64,000 nucleotides of DNA from Arctopsyche grandis (GCF_051622035.1 NC_135365.1:8536001-8600000), one strand, 5' to 3'. Numbered from the stretch's first letter, positions 10,407-22,129 are shown. Numbers and translations are program-made. Notes: a model not told the origin generated them from the sequence alone.

Positions 10407-13400
10407 TTCTTTTCGAAGAGTTCTCCATCGCCGATTTCAATGTAGTAAAGATGTGGACCGGCGGCACATACGACTTGTCGCGAGTTGCAAGCTACGACGG
10501 CGACAGATCGGTGAGGATCCTCTGGACGCCATTCGCCTTTCATTGACCATCCATCACCATCTCGGCGCACTAGTCTGACTCCGGCATCAGTGATCTGAAA
10601 TAATGCATGTTTACATATTATTCTAGACCGGGGAATGCTTCTAGAGTCTAGGGGAGGCATTTCAGAGATCCAGAGAGTGAATGAACGAATCTCCAAGTAT
10701 ACCAACAATCGATGTACCCAATATGGATTCACGTCTCTCATTATCAATGGAGAAGAAAGGCCTCAATTTGTAATATCAAAAATTTGTCAAATGATTCTAT
10801 AAAACTGGCAAAGTTGAAGCAACATTTTTATAATGGTTATCCACTCTGAGAATGCTCTCAAAAAAATTAAGCTGGATTAAATGGCTGATTTTCAAGAAAA
10901 CCGAAAATATTGTAAAGTGGGAATATAAGAGAGAGTATCCACTGTCTATGTGCATTCGTGGGTGAACAATAGAGACCCCGAATTAGGCCAACAGGACTCG
11001 GTAAGTGCCCGAACAAAGGATACGCTAGAGTTCTCACAGACCTGGGCGAGTGCCTGCGTAAACAATGGACTCGCCAAGGTGGACCTTTAAGTGCCTAGAT
11101 AATAGACACATTAATGGATCGGGGAAGCTGTGCTGTGCAACTTGTTCTTTATAAGGAGGTATGTACATGGTAGATCAGATTATCCTGGAGTGAGCGGTGG
11201 ATGCGTTTGGACCTCTGTAATCGTTGAATAAATGCTGTGAAGCGACTTTGGCCTTTCATTTGGATCCTGAACCCACCCCAATGCAACAATATTATTGAAG
11301 CTTTTTATGTTGTAGCACTATATATAGCAAATTTTTGATCAAACCCCGTTCTTTCAAAATGGTGAAAATTGGGAAATGAATTTAAAAAGAAAAAGAAATA
11401 GAATTATGTTCTGATCAATCGTGAAAAGGGGGTGGAACCGTTTCAATAATGATATCAGATAAATTGGCAAACTCTGATAGGAAACGATTGACCTGGAGCC
11501 ACGTATATTCAAGGTCTGATCAGCAACACTGGTCCAGGGATTGAACCCATGACCCATCAGTTGAAAGCCCCTATTCGACTATTAAATTCTTATATATTTT
11601 TCAATTTTATCTTAAAAATATACTGAAAGATTTTGATGAAATTCTACTTTTTGAACACACAGATGCAATTTATGTATAGACACGTCTCTACATTAGAAAA
11701 ACTCATTTAGATAATTTAACTAAGAGGCTGATTTTTAGAAACAAAAATATGCGCAAGATTGAGAGGGGCGCCAAAATGCAATCGGTAATATTCCATACTA
11801 TGTAAAACAATATGCTTGATTTATTTTGCGAGAAATTATTGCATACTTTATATTCTTGGAAAAAATAACCGCCATGAATCATTTACAATCAATCGTCTAA
11901 CTTTTAATTGAATTTGAATTTAATTGTTGATTGTATTAAATGGGAAAATGATCATTTTGATATTTTTCTTATCGGACATATTAAAAAATTATATAAAAAA
12001 ATAAGTGGGGGCAGGGAGGTTAGTAACATGTTTGCCCCAGGCGCAAATTACTCTGCAAAAATGTAATGTTGTATAGAAAGAGTTAAACTGAATGTACTGC
12101 TTATGGAAAAAAGCAGTTACCCAGACAATGTGAAGGACTTGACAGCCAAATAGAATTTAAAAACAATTACATATAACCGTGAATAAAATATAATATATTA
12201 TATTAAATTCCACAGTATGGATGAAACATTATAAACGACAAATTAATAATATTGTCAATTTTAATACTTGTATCAATTGATTGTGGCAGACGTTTCCGGT
12301 ATAGAACGTTTGATGATCCCAAATAAATCCTCCGATTTCGGTCTCTTCGACTTCTTCACCATTCAGTGTCAACACCCTACAAACAAACAAAACAAATCAT
12401 ACAAACAAACCAACACACTGACACACATCAATCTAAAAACACAAACCTAGTCTGTCCGACGAACGCCAGAACCAACGTATCATGATGAGTCTTATCTTCC
12501 GACAGTGTCAAAGCCCACATGCCTTTAATACCGGGCAGATCGATAGAAGCGTGCTCTTGAATACCGATTCCGTTACGGATGATACGGAGAGATCCGGTTT
12601 TGAACGCACCTAAATAAAAAACCAACCGTTAAATAAAAAACCACTCACTATCATACGACAATCGCAAACGAATCAATTCCTCACCGGAGCACGTGATGAG
12701 CTGTCCTTGTCCCTGTCTTTCAAGATCTACAATGCACATATCGACGATCGGAGCTAGATTAGTGAACGTTTCCATGACTTGCACGTACTGTCCGGAGTCG
12801 TCGGGAGCTACACTCAATCTCACAAGAGCTGAATCGCCGACACGGGATCCGATAAAGACTACACCGTTGTCTAAATATGTCATGCATTCCGGGATTGGAA
12901 TTTCGCCTGAAATTAATCAACAAATGTTTTAAATGAAACTTTGACTCGGATGTAAGTTGAAAGTGAATATGTATATAGAGTGTGGTGTTTACCTAAAAGT
13001 TCTACTTTGAGATCTTTGACTTTATTGCTGGGATGATTGTGGAGTTCTAAAAAGAGCATAAATAATCTACCGGCCATATCGCCCAAGAGGTATCGAAGTC
13101 CGCGCTCGTCGACTTTACAATAGCAACTAATTGTACTGGTCTGAAACAATTCGATAGCATTATGTTTTTATACTTTTAAGGGCACTTGTTCACTTCGCGC
13201 TCAAAAACTAATTATCACGTTTTACTTGTAAACCCAATTTTTTGTACATAAGCACCAGGTAGATTCCAATGCGCCTTCCTGGCAACTTATAAACATTGAT
13301 AAACAATTTTACGGAGCATCATAGAGATATCTATAGATAAAATTAAGAAGGATTTTATAAATCAGCAAATTCGAGATACTGAAAACTTTGAAAAATATGA

Positions 13401-15960
13401 CAAGATTGCGAATTTGTTAGAACTGTTTCAATGAAATTAAATAAATTGGCAAACTCTGACTAATAATCATATACGGATAAATTTGCAGCATTTTATAAAT
13501 CGGCAAATTCAAGACGATGAAAACTCGAATTTTGCTAGAAATGGGAGTGTTGTCAATTTTTTGGAACCGTTTAATGAAATCAGATAAATTGGCAAACTCT
13601 GGTAGGAAACGATCAACTCGGAGTCACGTATATTCAAGGTCGGGCCGGCAATACCGGGCCAGGTATTGAACCCTTGACCTCTCAGTTGAAAGTATTATAT
13701 GCTAACCATTGAGCTATGTTGCTGGTTGTTAAGTTTCGTTATTTTATGATGCTGGTTGCTATATTTATATTGTCTTTTATTTATACATATGTCTTATAGC
13801 AGAAACGAAGATAAGTCTTGAAGGGGAACCCCACATTCGTTCCATTTGTTGGATTTTTTCAAGATTTATGCAAGCCATTATTATTAAATAAGTTTAAGAA
13901 TGTATTCAAACTTATGTATAAACGTCAGGAATACTGATTTTAACACTTAGACATGTGTTGATAATATTGTAATAATTAGTTTTTGAGCGCGAAACGTGAG
14001 CCCAACTAGTGAACAAGTACCATTTTTAGTCACATATTACATATGTATTAAGTTGCAGCTAAATTCTAAAATAAATCAACTTAAGGTTAATGTACTGTGT
14101 ACTTTAACAATCATGTAGTAAATTTACTTATTGAGTTGATTTAAACAATGTAAATTGTACTAGATAGTGGAATCCATTGAATAATTGACTGCATTTGGTT
14201 GGCATATACTAAATCAGATAGCAGAATGAATTTGATTTGTCATTTTAATTCAGACTAACTGTGTAAATGCCTTAATAATAAATAGAATTTAAAACTTTTT
14301 ACACAAGAAAAAAGACCATTAAAGAACCAAACTACGTATTTCATTATTAAACATCTGTATACTTTAATCTGGGGCGGAGCCACAGCCACGTAACTCTGAC
14401 CATCATGATATACTATAGATTCTTGTCCGATAACAATAGCACCACCTGAAAAGAACACGCAATAATCAAACTGTCCAACAGTAAAGGAAAAAGGCATTAT
14501 TTATCAATCAAAACCAATACCGAAAGGATTTGGAACTGGAATAAGAATACTCGCTTCGGTCTCAACGTTATCTTGCTTCCATGGTATTTTTACAAATTCT
14601 TTGTCCTTCAAATTGATTTCATGTGTCTGAAAAAAGAAAACGGCAATTCATCAAAACAAAAATAATACTAAAAGAAAACAATACACGGAGCAAATGAAAA
14701 CCTTAATATGTCTCCCGTTTAAATCTTGATGTATTAGAATCAAAGTGGGGTTTGCACAGCCGTGTAAGAATTCGACGTCTTGGACATTGACTTCTTCTAA
14801 TCTGGAATTACAAAAATAAAAAATAAACAAACGTAAAATATACGTTACAATTTGCAGTTATTGAATATATACCTTAAACTAGCGGCTTTGAGTTCCGTCG
14901 AATCTTTATCGAGTGGTATAATTTTAAACAGGCCGTCGTACAGTCGCAATCCTATAACCCTGGCCAGAGGATCGACGACCGCCAGTATTCCGTTCTCGGA
15001 AGGTTTTCCTATGCGATCAGCGACGTTTCCGTGAGCCCTCGTCACGACATCCAACTCTCCGTTGGCGCCGACGCGCCACTCTAGTATCATGGCATTGTAT
15101 CTAGTGGTCAATATGAATACGAGATCCTTCTTTTCGTGCTGAAAGTGATTATTAAATTAATATTTATTAATTTATTGCGTTTATATGTGGTCGAAATGTT
15201 ACCATCGGTCGAAACAGCTTCATCTTTGCAACTTTGCCATAGAGACCGACTTCTTTGAGGGGTCTCAAACCTTCAGGAGTTACTAAGTAGACTTCGAGCC
15301 GAGAATTTTTAGCGACTAGGAGGTTCAAATCTTTCGGCGATGTAAAATTTCCTGAAAAATATACGAAGAAAATTTTACTATGTGTAAAATCGCACCTTCG
15401 AAATAAATGTACAACAACTTAAATTTATTTATTTTTTTGTTGAGAGACTTATGAATTGAGATTAACAATAAAATCATTCTGGAAGTACAAAGTTCAATGA
15501 AAATATGCATGTATGAAATTTAAATTTATTATGAAATAAATCAGCATGGCGAAATTGTACAATATTCGAGTTGTGGCCGAATCATATTGGACGTGCGATA
15601 TTCGAATGGGTTATCAATCCTAACCACAAATACAGTGTTCGCATGACAAAAGGTTCATGGTTGACACGAAGAGACTACGCATGACCTTTCGACGAGGAAA
15701 TGGAGCAATGAAGTTGGGGTGGGTGAAGAGAGGAAGCGGAGGGGGCGAAGGGGGCGGAGGGGGCGGGGTGAGCAGTTGCCGGTCGACATAACCTCAAAGG
15801 TGTCAGCAGGGGGTGCGCAGGAGAGTTGAGGATCGGCGCGGAGCGGTGGGGCGGCGGGCGGCGGGGCGGTGGGGCGGTGGGGCGAAATACCTGTGACGCA
15901 AGCCGTGACTGCGGTTGGCTTCTGCGCCGTCACCACGTAGTGGCAGGCTGAAGCCGCCAT
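6214..15960 (-). CDS. DDB1: DDB1, CUL4 E3 ligase adaptor / damage-specific DNA-binding protein 1, 22 coding exons
   Basis: Minus-strand exons (high to low): 15891-15960, 15203-15351, 14873-15138, 14702-14801, 14521-14626, 14363-14445, 12993-13140, 12685-12906, 12447-12609, 12268-12376, 10407-10594, 10147-10310, 9903-10074, 9683-9826, 9483-9606, 9209-9407, 8879-9138, 8656-8805, 7050-7180, 6764-6936, 6368-6594, 6214-6297. All junctions are GT-AG and phases agree; the sum is 3432 nt, 1143 residues (human 1140). DDB1 is a three-beta-propeller adaptor linking CUL4-RBX1 to DCAF receptors and, with DDB2, recognising UV lesions. Landmarks: start [92 protein letters not shown]-terminus [14 protein letters not shown]. 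An in-frame TAG lies upstream at 16090-16092 and no other ATG intervenes, supporting this start. Introns 6, 10 and 18 are enlarged by repeats. Drosophila name: piccolo (pic). Confidence 0.95.
7362..7398. repeat. Perfect hairpin, 16-bp stem, 5-nt loop
   Basis: AAAAAAATCATATTTT at 7362-7377 pairs exactly with 7383-7398 across the loop AAAAC. AT-only stem in an intron; function unknown. Confidence 0.85.
8330..8462. repeat. Dispersed repeat, inverted partner at 26185-26325
   Basis: Shared landmarks in reverse orientation include GGTAATTGGATTATTAGTCA, ATCGCGAAT and GTATGATGGACTTTTCAG. The two copies lie in introns of DDB1 and the ammonia-lyase gene. Probably a non-autonomous transposon; ends not resolved. 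Confidence 0.6.
10366..10402. repeat. (AT)n microsatellite abutting a DDB1 splice donor
   Basis: About 37 bp of AT dinucleotides begins within 3 nt of the GT of the donor at 10405-10406 (DDB1 exon 11). Confidence 0.85.
10911..11288 (+). mobile_element. Candidate solo LTR (378 bp) in DDB1 intron 10
   Basis: The segment begins TGTAAAG and ends GCAACA (TG...CA) and is flanked by ATAT at 10907-10910 and 11289-11292, a 4-bp target duplication typical of Ty3/gypsy elements. It carries a TATAAGG box near 11150 and an AATAAA near 11226 in the right order. No internal coding region is present. The low complexity of the duplication limits confidence. Confidence 0.5.
11412..11576 (-). mobile_element. 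tRNA-derived SINE copy (S1), partial, in DDB1 intron 10
   Basis: Reverse-strand copy with the ATCAGATAAATTGGCAAACT body and an eroded B-box region (GGGTTCAATCCC on -). Tail and extreme head not recognisable. Confidence 0.7.
13430..13732 (-). mobile_element. tRNA-derived SINE copy (S1) with duplicated tail, in DDB1 intron 6
   Basis: Full head on - (AACCAGCAACATAGCTCAATG, B-box-like GGTTCAATACC). The part matching the body occurs twice (about 13430-13480 and 13560-13610), preceded each time by an AAATCAGCAAATTCGAGA-type segment, so the copy was tandemly duplicated after insertion. Confidence 0.7.
13741..14250. other. Rest of DDB1 intron 6
   Basis: AT-rich sequence between the SINE and exon 6. 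I see no further repeat or coding signal. Confidence 0.4.
15740..15883 (+). promoter_or_regulatory. Two G-rich tracts in DDB1 intron 1 with G-quadruplex pattern
   Basis: On the plus strand, 15740-15767 has four runs of four or five G separated by 2-3 nt, and 15839-15883 has repeated GGGGCGGT/GGGCGGC units. The second tract ends 6 nt from the exon-1 donor. DDB1 is transcribed from the other strand, so G-runs are on the template and the RNA is C-rich. Likely part of the CpG-rich promoter region. Confidence 0.65.
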
Positions 15961-16140
15961 CGTCACGATCTCCTCCGGACGCCGGAAACCTCGAACCCTC
16001 GAAACCTCGAAACCTCTCGCCACTCGCCACTCGCGACACCAGACGAACGGTGTTGTGAACACCAACGATGCCGCCAACGCGCCTAGCACCTACAAACACG
16101 GCCAGTACCGCATGTCACTTTTCTGCACATTTCAAATGCT
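15961..16140 (-). promoter_or_regulatory. DDB1 5'UTR/promoter-proximal region with 7-codon uORF
   Basis: GC-rich leader with small tandem motifs (CCTCGAAA, CCACTCG). The only minus-strand ATG before the DDB1 start is at 16111-16113 and opens a 7-codon uORF ending TAG at 16090-16092. A LINE 3' end begins at 16141, so the core promoter lies here or within the LINE, unless a non-coding exon sits further upstream. Confidence 0.4.
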
Positions 16141-17645
16141 TTCTTCTTCTTCTTGTTAATGCCTTGTCCGCATCCGGACGTTGGCAACCACCTCGTCGAC
16201 TATTTGAATATATCCGCATCGGTCTTCAGCGGCTCGGAACAGCTCTTCGGCGCTCATATCGGTCCACATGCGCATGTTTCGAAGCCAAGATAACTTTTTC
16301 CTGCCAATCCATTTCTTTCCTTCTATTTTCCCCCATGGTTATCAAACGGAGAAATTCGTATTTTGGACCCCGTATCATGTGTCCGAGGTACTCCATCTTT
16401 CTCCGCTTGATGACAGAAACAAGTTCCCTGCCTCTCCCCATCATGCCGAGGACAGCTTCGTTTGATATCTTTTTGGTCCACGGAATCTTCAGCATACGCC
16501 TATAGACCCACATCTCAAAAGCTTCAATGCGGCTGATCATCTTGGTTTTCAGAGTCCGCGTCTCACATCCGTGTAGTAATACTGTCCAGACGTAGCTCTT
16601 CGCGAATCTCAACCGCGTATGAAGATTGAGATGCTTGTTTGTAAGCGCCGCCTTCATTTTTACAAATGCTGTTCTAGCCATCTCGATGCGGATTCTTAAA
16701 TCTTCATCTGGGTCCATCTCTTCATTCAGCCAGGTACCCAGGTATTTGAATCTTTTTACTCTTTCTATCACCTCTCCATCCAAGGTTAGATTCCCGGTGT
16801 CTGTTTGCATTCTATCTACTATCATAAATTTTGTCTTCTTTAGATTTATGCGCAGACCTCTTCGATTGCTTTCTTGATGTACACGGTCTAGAGATCTTTG
16901 CAGGTCTGCTAAATTTTCAGCGACTAGTGCCGTGTCATCAGCATATCTTATATTGGTGATCGTCTCGCCGCCCACCTTGATGCCCTCCGCCTCTTGGAGA
17001 GCATCGTGGAAGATGGATTCGGTGTAGGTGTTAAAAAGAGTAGGTGATAGGATGCATCCTTGCCTGACGCTCCGTTCTATAGGAATCTCATCAATGAATT
17101 GATCATCGACACGTACTACTGCAGTCTGATTCCAATAAATATTTCGTAGCAATCTGACATCTCTGTCATCCAGGCCAATATTTTTTAATGTTTCCATCAG
17201 GCGAGCGTGTTGGACACGGTCAAAGGCCTTTTCAAAGTCTATAAAGCAGATGTACACAAGTTTACGGACTTCTCTGCATCTTTGGAGTAGTGTTTTCATA
17301 CAGAAAAGGGCCTCTCGGGTACCCAAGCCTTGTCTGAACCCAAACTGCTCTCTGCTAATCGCCTCTTCACACCGTGAGTAAATTCTGCCCTGTATTATCT
17401 TTAGTAGGATCTTCAATGTGTGACTCATTAGGCTAATTATTCTGAAAACGCTACACGTCCTCGCGTTACTCTTTTTGGGCAATGGGATAAATATGGATTG
17501 TAACCAATCGCTAGGTACTTCGCCTGATAAATATATTTTATTGAAGAGTTTTGTTAGATCTTCTATGTTATCGTCATCCAATAACTTGAGAAATTCGGCA
17601 GGAATCAGATCCGGTCCAGTAGCTTGCCGTTCCTTTCTTCGATAT
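16141..17645 (-). mobile_element. 5'-truncated non-LTR retrotransposon (RTE/Daphne-like) reverse transcriptase
   Basis: The ORF 16226-17581 (minus) encodes an [52 protein letters not shown] (intact YADD catalytic box), [15 protein letters not shown] and the C-terminal [10 protein letters not shown]. The frame stays open upstream to about 17645, where a (TA)n tract replaces the rest, so endonuclease and RT N-terminus are missing. A single-base frameshift near 16270 moves the true C-terminus ([20 protein letters not shown]) into another frame ending at 16156-16158; a (GAA)n tail follows to 16141. Otherwise uninterrupted, so a fairly recent insertion. Exact clade unresolved. Confidence 0.9.
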
Positions 17646-17676
17646 ATATATATTGTGTGAATGCGACAATATATAT

Positions 17677-18124
<448 letters not shown>

Positions 18125-18176
18125 GGCTTTACATGGGTAGGATGGATTAGACCGGCACCGTGCCTGCGCCGGTTAA

Positions 18177-18973
18177 AGGTCTGTTCATACTTAACAGCAC
18201 TGCACGACTCCGTTTCAAATATGTCATTTTATTACATTTCTATTCATATCTACCTACACGTCGCGGTCACGTCACGTTCACAACACTTTGGCCGAGTGCA
18301 AGGCAAAATCGGCTTACTTATACATTACAGGCCATGACGATACGGCACAATATTGCTTACGTCGTATTGTCGAGTACTTGCAATATGAATGCATACACGT
18401 GCATTCGTAGCTACGCGTCAGAATACAAGTCAGCAAAAATGTTTCGGCGTTTATCGAACAAAAAAATATGTATAATCGCGTTGTTATTGGAAAAAGAAGC
18501 TCAAGAAGGCAATAAAAAAGCACGGAGACGTTTTGATGTGCATCCCATGTTAAAAAATAGAAAAACCGAAGGAGAGTTTTGCACACTGTATAAGGAGCTT
18601 GTGGATGATGGACAAATTTTTTTTAAATATTTCCGTAAAAAATTTAATTTTTTTTTAAATATTTGCGTCAAAACCATGTCGAAAGATTGAACAGCTGTCA
18701 ACTGTCACTATCGATAATTGGTCCAAAACAGCAAAGCGGCTGACTTATGGCACGTAATTCGCGTGTATAAATGCCAAAAAAAACGGATACGATACGTTGA
18801 CGGATGTTGCTGTAAGGTATGAACAGGAAATGTCGGGTACTGCTGTAAGCTTGCCGTGGCGTAAACGTGACGGTTGGTATGAATATATCCATACAAAATG
18901 TACCAAAGAATACTTTTCGTACGGCCGGATACCTGCTGACGTCGGTACGTGCTGACTAGGTATGAACAGACCT
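18177..18973 (+). mobile_element. PIF/Harbinger element (797 bp) with TAA target duplication
   Basis: Terminal inverted repeats AGGTCTGTTCATAC / GTATGAACAGACCT are perfect, flanked by TAA at 18174-18176 and 18974-18976, the 3-bp duplication typical of PIF/Harbinger. It contains a fragment of the transposase N-terminus and is inserted in the foldback arm. Confidence 0.85.
18439..18690 (+). pseudogene. HARBI1/ALP1-like transposase N-terminal fragment
   Basis: Reading from the ATG at 18439, residues RRRFDVHPMLKNRKTEGEF, then CTLYKELVDDGQIFFKYFR, match the conserved N-terminus of PIF/Harbinger transposases and ALP1-like proteins. After KYFR the frame is lost in poly-T-rich sequence and ends at TGA, so the nuclease domain is deleted. 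Non-autonomous. Confidence 0.75.
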
Positions 18974-19003
18974 TAATAGGTGCTGTGTTGTATGGGTGGG
19001 TAT

Positions 19004-19228
19004 CAGTGGCGGCTCGTCCATATGGGCTGCGGGACTGCAGCCCCCCCAATACAGTACAAATGCATGCTATTTTTGTCGTTTACATAGGTTGCGGGCTGCA
19101 GACCTCCCAGTATAGTACATATGCATGCTATTTTTGTTTTCATTCGATCACCGGTTTGGTTAACGAGCTACTACAGCCTGATTTATCTCTGCAGCCCCAC
19201 CACTATGAATTTTCACGAGCCGCTACTG
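19004..19228. mobile_element. hAT-type MITE (225 bp) with 8-bp target duplication
   Basis: Starts CAGTGGCGGCTCGT and ends ACGAGCCGCTACTG (inverted, one mismatch). GTGGGTAT flanks it at 18996-19003 and 19229-19236, an exact 8-bp duplication as made by hAT transposases. No coding sequence. A longer relative lies at 22843-23577. Confidence 0.88.
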
Positions 19229-19598
19229 GTGGGTATGCTATGTTTCAGACGGGCTGGATGAATTCACCGGTTAGGATTCATCCGACCCGTCTGAAACATT
19301 GCATACCCATACAATACAGTGTCTAGTACCCAGCGCAGGCGCGGTGCCGGTCTAATCCATCCTGCCCGTGTAAAGCCGAACTACGACTCTCAAGAATCAT
19401 TTCATAATGATTATTTTAATTTTGTTTAATTTTAAATAAATAACGTCTTTTTTGCATTTAGCTCATCCGGGCGCGCACACAGGGGAGCGATAAATATTCG
19501 AAAGAAAGAAAAAATTGCGAAAGAAAAATAAAATAAAAATCGAAAATTTTCTCACCCTCGTTTTCAGAATGTGTACCCACAAAGAGGTATAAATTGTT

Positions 19599-19800
19599 TT
19601 TAAAACAAAATAACAATGTATTTAATGACGAAGTACATTTAATGCACACAAATCCACATATGTATTCATTAGATAATTTTGTATTTAAGCGCGTATATTA
19701 AAAGAAAAATACAAATCTTATAAAAACAAAGAACCCCCCACCCTCCCCGCAATCTTACTATTATTGTCATAAACGATGTACGCATTTACATACATATATG
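19599..19800 (+). repeat. About 200-bp dispersed repeat, second copy at 25359-25555
   Basis: Same-orientation copies share ACAATGTATTTAATGACGAA, TTTAAGCGCGTATATT and AAAATACAAATCTTAT with scattered differences. No ORF; probably part of a transposon whose ends I could not place. Confidence 0.75.
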
Positions 19801-20111
19801 AGTACCGGATCTTCGTTCTTTGACCTTATAGTTTATTTACAATATGAAATGGTCCTCATGCAATTGTTTAATAAGCTAATACCAAACATACATTACCAGA
19901 TCAATCTAGGTTGGACCGCCCCTAGAAAAATATCCTATGTGCACACTCGAGTTCATCCCTTTTTCATATTTTTTAGGTATTTATAAGAGTTAAACAATCT
20001 CTAAATTCTAAAATGAGATTCAAAATTAAAAAATATCAAAAAATTTTCGTTTTTTAATTGAACGCTTGTGTTAACGTTATTTAAGTAATTAAAAATATCT
20101 GCTTAATATGT

Positions 20112-21195
20112 CATTTTAGCACACCCAATCATCATTCTGAAGACATTTTACAAAATCATCCATACCTTCATTTCGGACAAAGATTAACAATTTATTATTA
20201 AGTTCTATAACTCCTAGATAACCACCTGACTTCAGTGTGAATAATAAAGTAACAACCCTGTAGAAATAAAATCAAAACCCTGTAAAAAGTAGACATTCCT
20301 ACTTAGCTCCCATAGATATGCAAAGTTTTTTAAAAATGCGTGTTTTTAAAGGTCTTGATTTGATGAAATTTACCATATTTAGAACTTGTACAGGTTTTAG
20401 TGCTACTGGTATTTTTTTCGAAACTAGAGATTCTTTATGTAAAAAACAATGCGTAGATATAATATTAGGGTTTCTTGTCTTTGCAAGGGTAGCAAATCTT
20501 TTAAATGAGCCTACCATTGACGTAGCACCATCCATACAAATTCCTCCACATAACTCCCATGATATTTTAAATTGTTCTAAATATTAAGAAATAGAATCAA
20601 AAGCATCTTGTCCAGTCGTATGCCCTGTAATATCTTTGCAGCATAGATATTGATTCACTAATTTGTTTTCATTTATGAAACGAACGAATCCAATTTTTAT
20701 TATTTCGCGGATTTTTCTGTTTATATGCATAGGGGTGGATGGAGGATCCAAGTAAAAGGCCAAAGTCATGTCACAGCATTTATTGGTGATTAAGGAGATA
20801 CACACACTGGCAGTGCTCAGTTCAGATTGTCTTGATATCGCCTAAGTATCGCCTTATAAGGGATAGGTCTCTCAGGACATCTTCGACTTCCGATTTGTTT
20901 ACCTATTGTTATGGTCACGTACTCGGATATGTATTACCACGACACTCAGACCCACGGTATGGGTCACTTCTGAGAACTCCATGGGAATGCGACCGAGTAC
21001 CGTTATCGCCGCATTCATTGTTTAGCCGACTTGCACTTAAGCCTGTAGATAATCCTTGAAACCAATTGTAATGGTCTAATCGGATGCGCCTCGGCTTAAT
21101 CCGATTGCACTTAACCGGCGGCTCTTTACTAACCTCTTATTTTAGTATACGTAACAATATCATCTTTTTCGCGGTGCACCGGTTAAGAACCACTG
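20112..21195 (-). pseudogene. Decayed hAT transposon with ZBED5-like transposase
   Basis: Minus-strand pieces read YLCCKDITGHTTGQDAFDSI, then after an in-frame TAA, ICMDGATSMVGSFKRFATLA, THCFLHKESLVSK, MVNFIKSRPLKTRIFKKLC, then a frameshifted HTEVRWLSRS and a last piece ending NDDWVC before a stop at about 20112. These are hallmarks of hAT transposases of the ZBED5/GTF2IRD2-like group. The upstream end has CAGTGGTTCTTAACCGGTG (minus strand, ending at 21195), a typical hAT terminus; the other terminus was not found. Several stops and shifts: dead. Confidence 0.8.
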
Positions 21196-22129
21196 CATTA
21201 GACTTTTAATTGAAACTTTTACCTTAGGTCAGTGATTAATTACCCGCGGGTAATTTAATCAAAACTAGTTAAAATTTGTTTACCCACTAACCAAATAAAT
21301 TTTTCAAATTGAAATTCTTTACCCATTTAGGTTAAATTGGGAGTAATGAATATTTTGATTTAATTAAAAGTATTATCCATAGCAAGATCGCGTATTTGAT
21401 TATAATTAGTCACCAAAAATAGTAGTAGAATAAATATTGTCGTACGACTTTCATCATGTAAATAAATAAATATTTTTAAAATGATAAAAATTACGATATT
21501 TGGTATACACATATTTTCGCAAAGAAAATATGTAAATAAGATACTTACATACATATATTTAAAATTGATAATTTACTCTATGACAATCAAACATTTTAAC
21601 CTTTGACTTTGATGAATACGCACCCATGAAATTACATACATACAAATGATTAAAATAATTAGGATGAATGTTACTTAAGAAAAAGTATTCCTATTAAATA
21701 TAATATAATCGTATTATTTAAAAAATAATTGAAAGCTTATATTATTTTCATCATATATACATACATAAGAACTGTAGATATCTTTAAGAATTTAATTTAT
21801 ATACTTATAAATATAATTTTTACTTAAACTACACATATTTACATACATACGTATATATTCTGGGCCAACTCCAAAGCATCAATTGAATTTTTTAAATTTA
21901 TATTATGTTTATGTACATCATAGAGTAAATAAGATGACAGGACATATTAGAACGTCTCATTTGTCCCGAGTTTCACCCATTCGTAATCGCAATATAGATA
22001 AAAGGCAAGCTTTCGTGAATTAGCCGTTCAATGCTATCGAGGCAATCGTCATAGTTTCACGTTAATTTATCACGACTAAAAGTTATACGAAATTCACTGT
22101 TGTTTTCTTGAATTTATTTATTAAATATA
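21196..22129. other. Upstream region of the ammonia-lyase gene
   Basis: AT-rich and with CATA-type short repeats. The promoter and 5'UTR of the downstream gene should lie near 21.9-22.1 kb, where sequence becomes less AT-rich. No other gene seen. Confidence 0.4.

Larger units (their letters stand above)
18125..19376. mobile_element. Foldback element interrupted by two later DNA transposons
   Basis: Left arm 18125-18173 and right arm 19333-19376 are inverted copies (GGCTTTACATGGGTAGGATG / CATCCTGCCCGTGTAAAGCC). Mentally removing the nested elements at 18177-18973 and 19004-19228, each with one target-site copy, leaves an element of about 220 bp whose halves pair along their whole length. Its centre is the hairpin 19231-19310 (arms of about 33 nt meeting at CACCGGTTAG). 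No coding capacity of its own. Confidence 0.75.

Noticed and set aside
15961..16089. In-frame N-terminal extension of DDB1 resembling a signal peptide (LGALAASLVFTTPFVWC)
   Set aside because: It starts at GTG, not ATG, and a TAG lies directly upstream in frame; the ATG at 15958-15960 matches the known DDB1 start.
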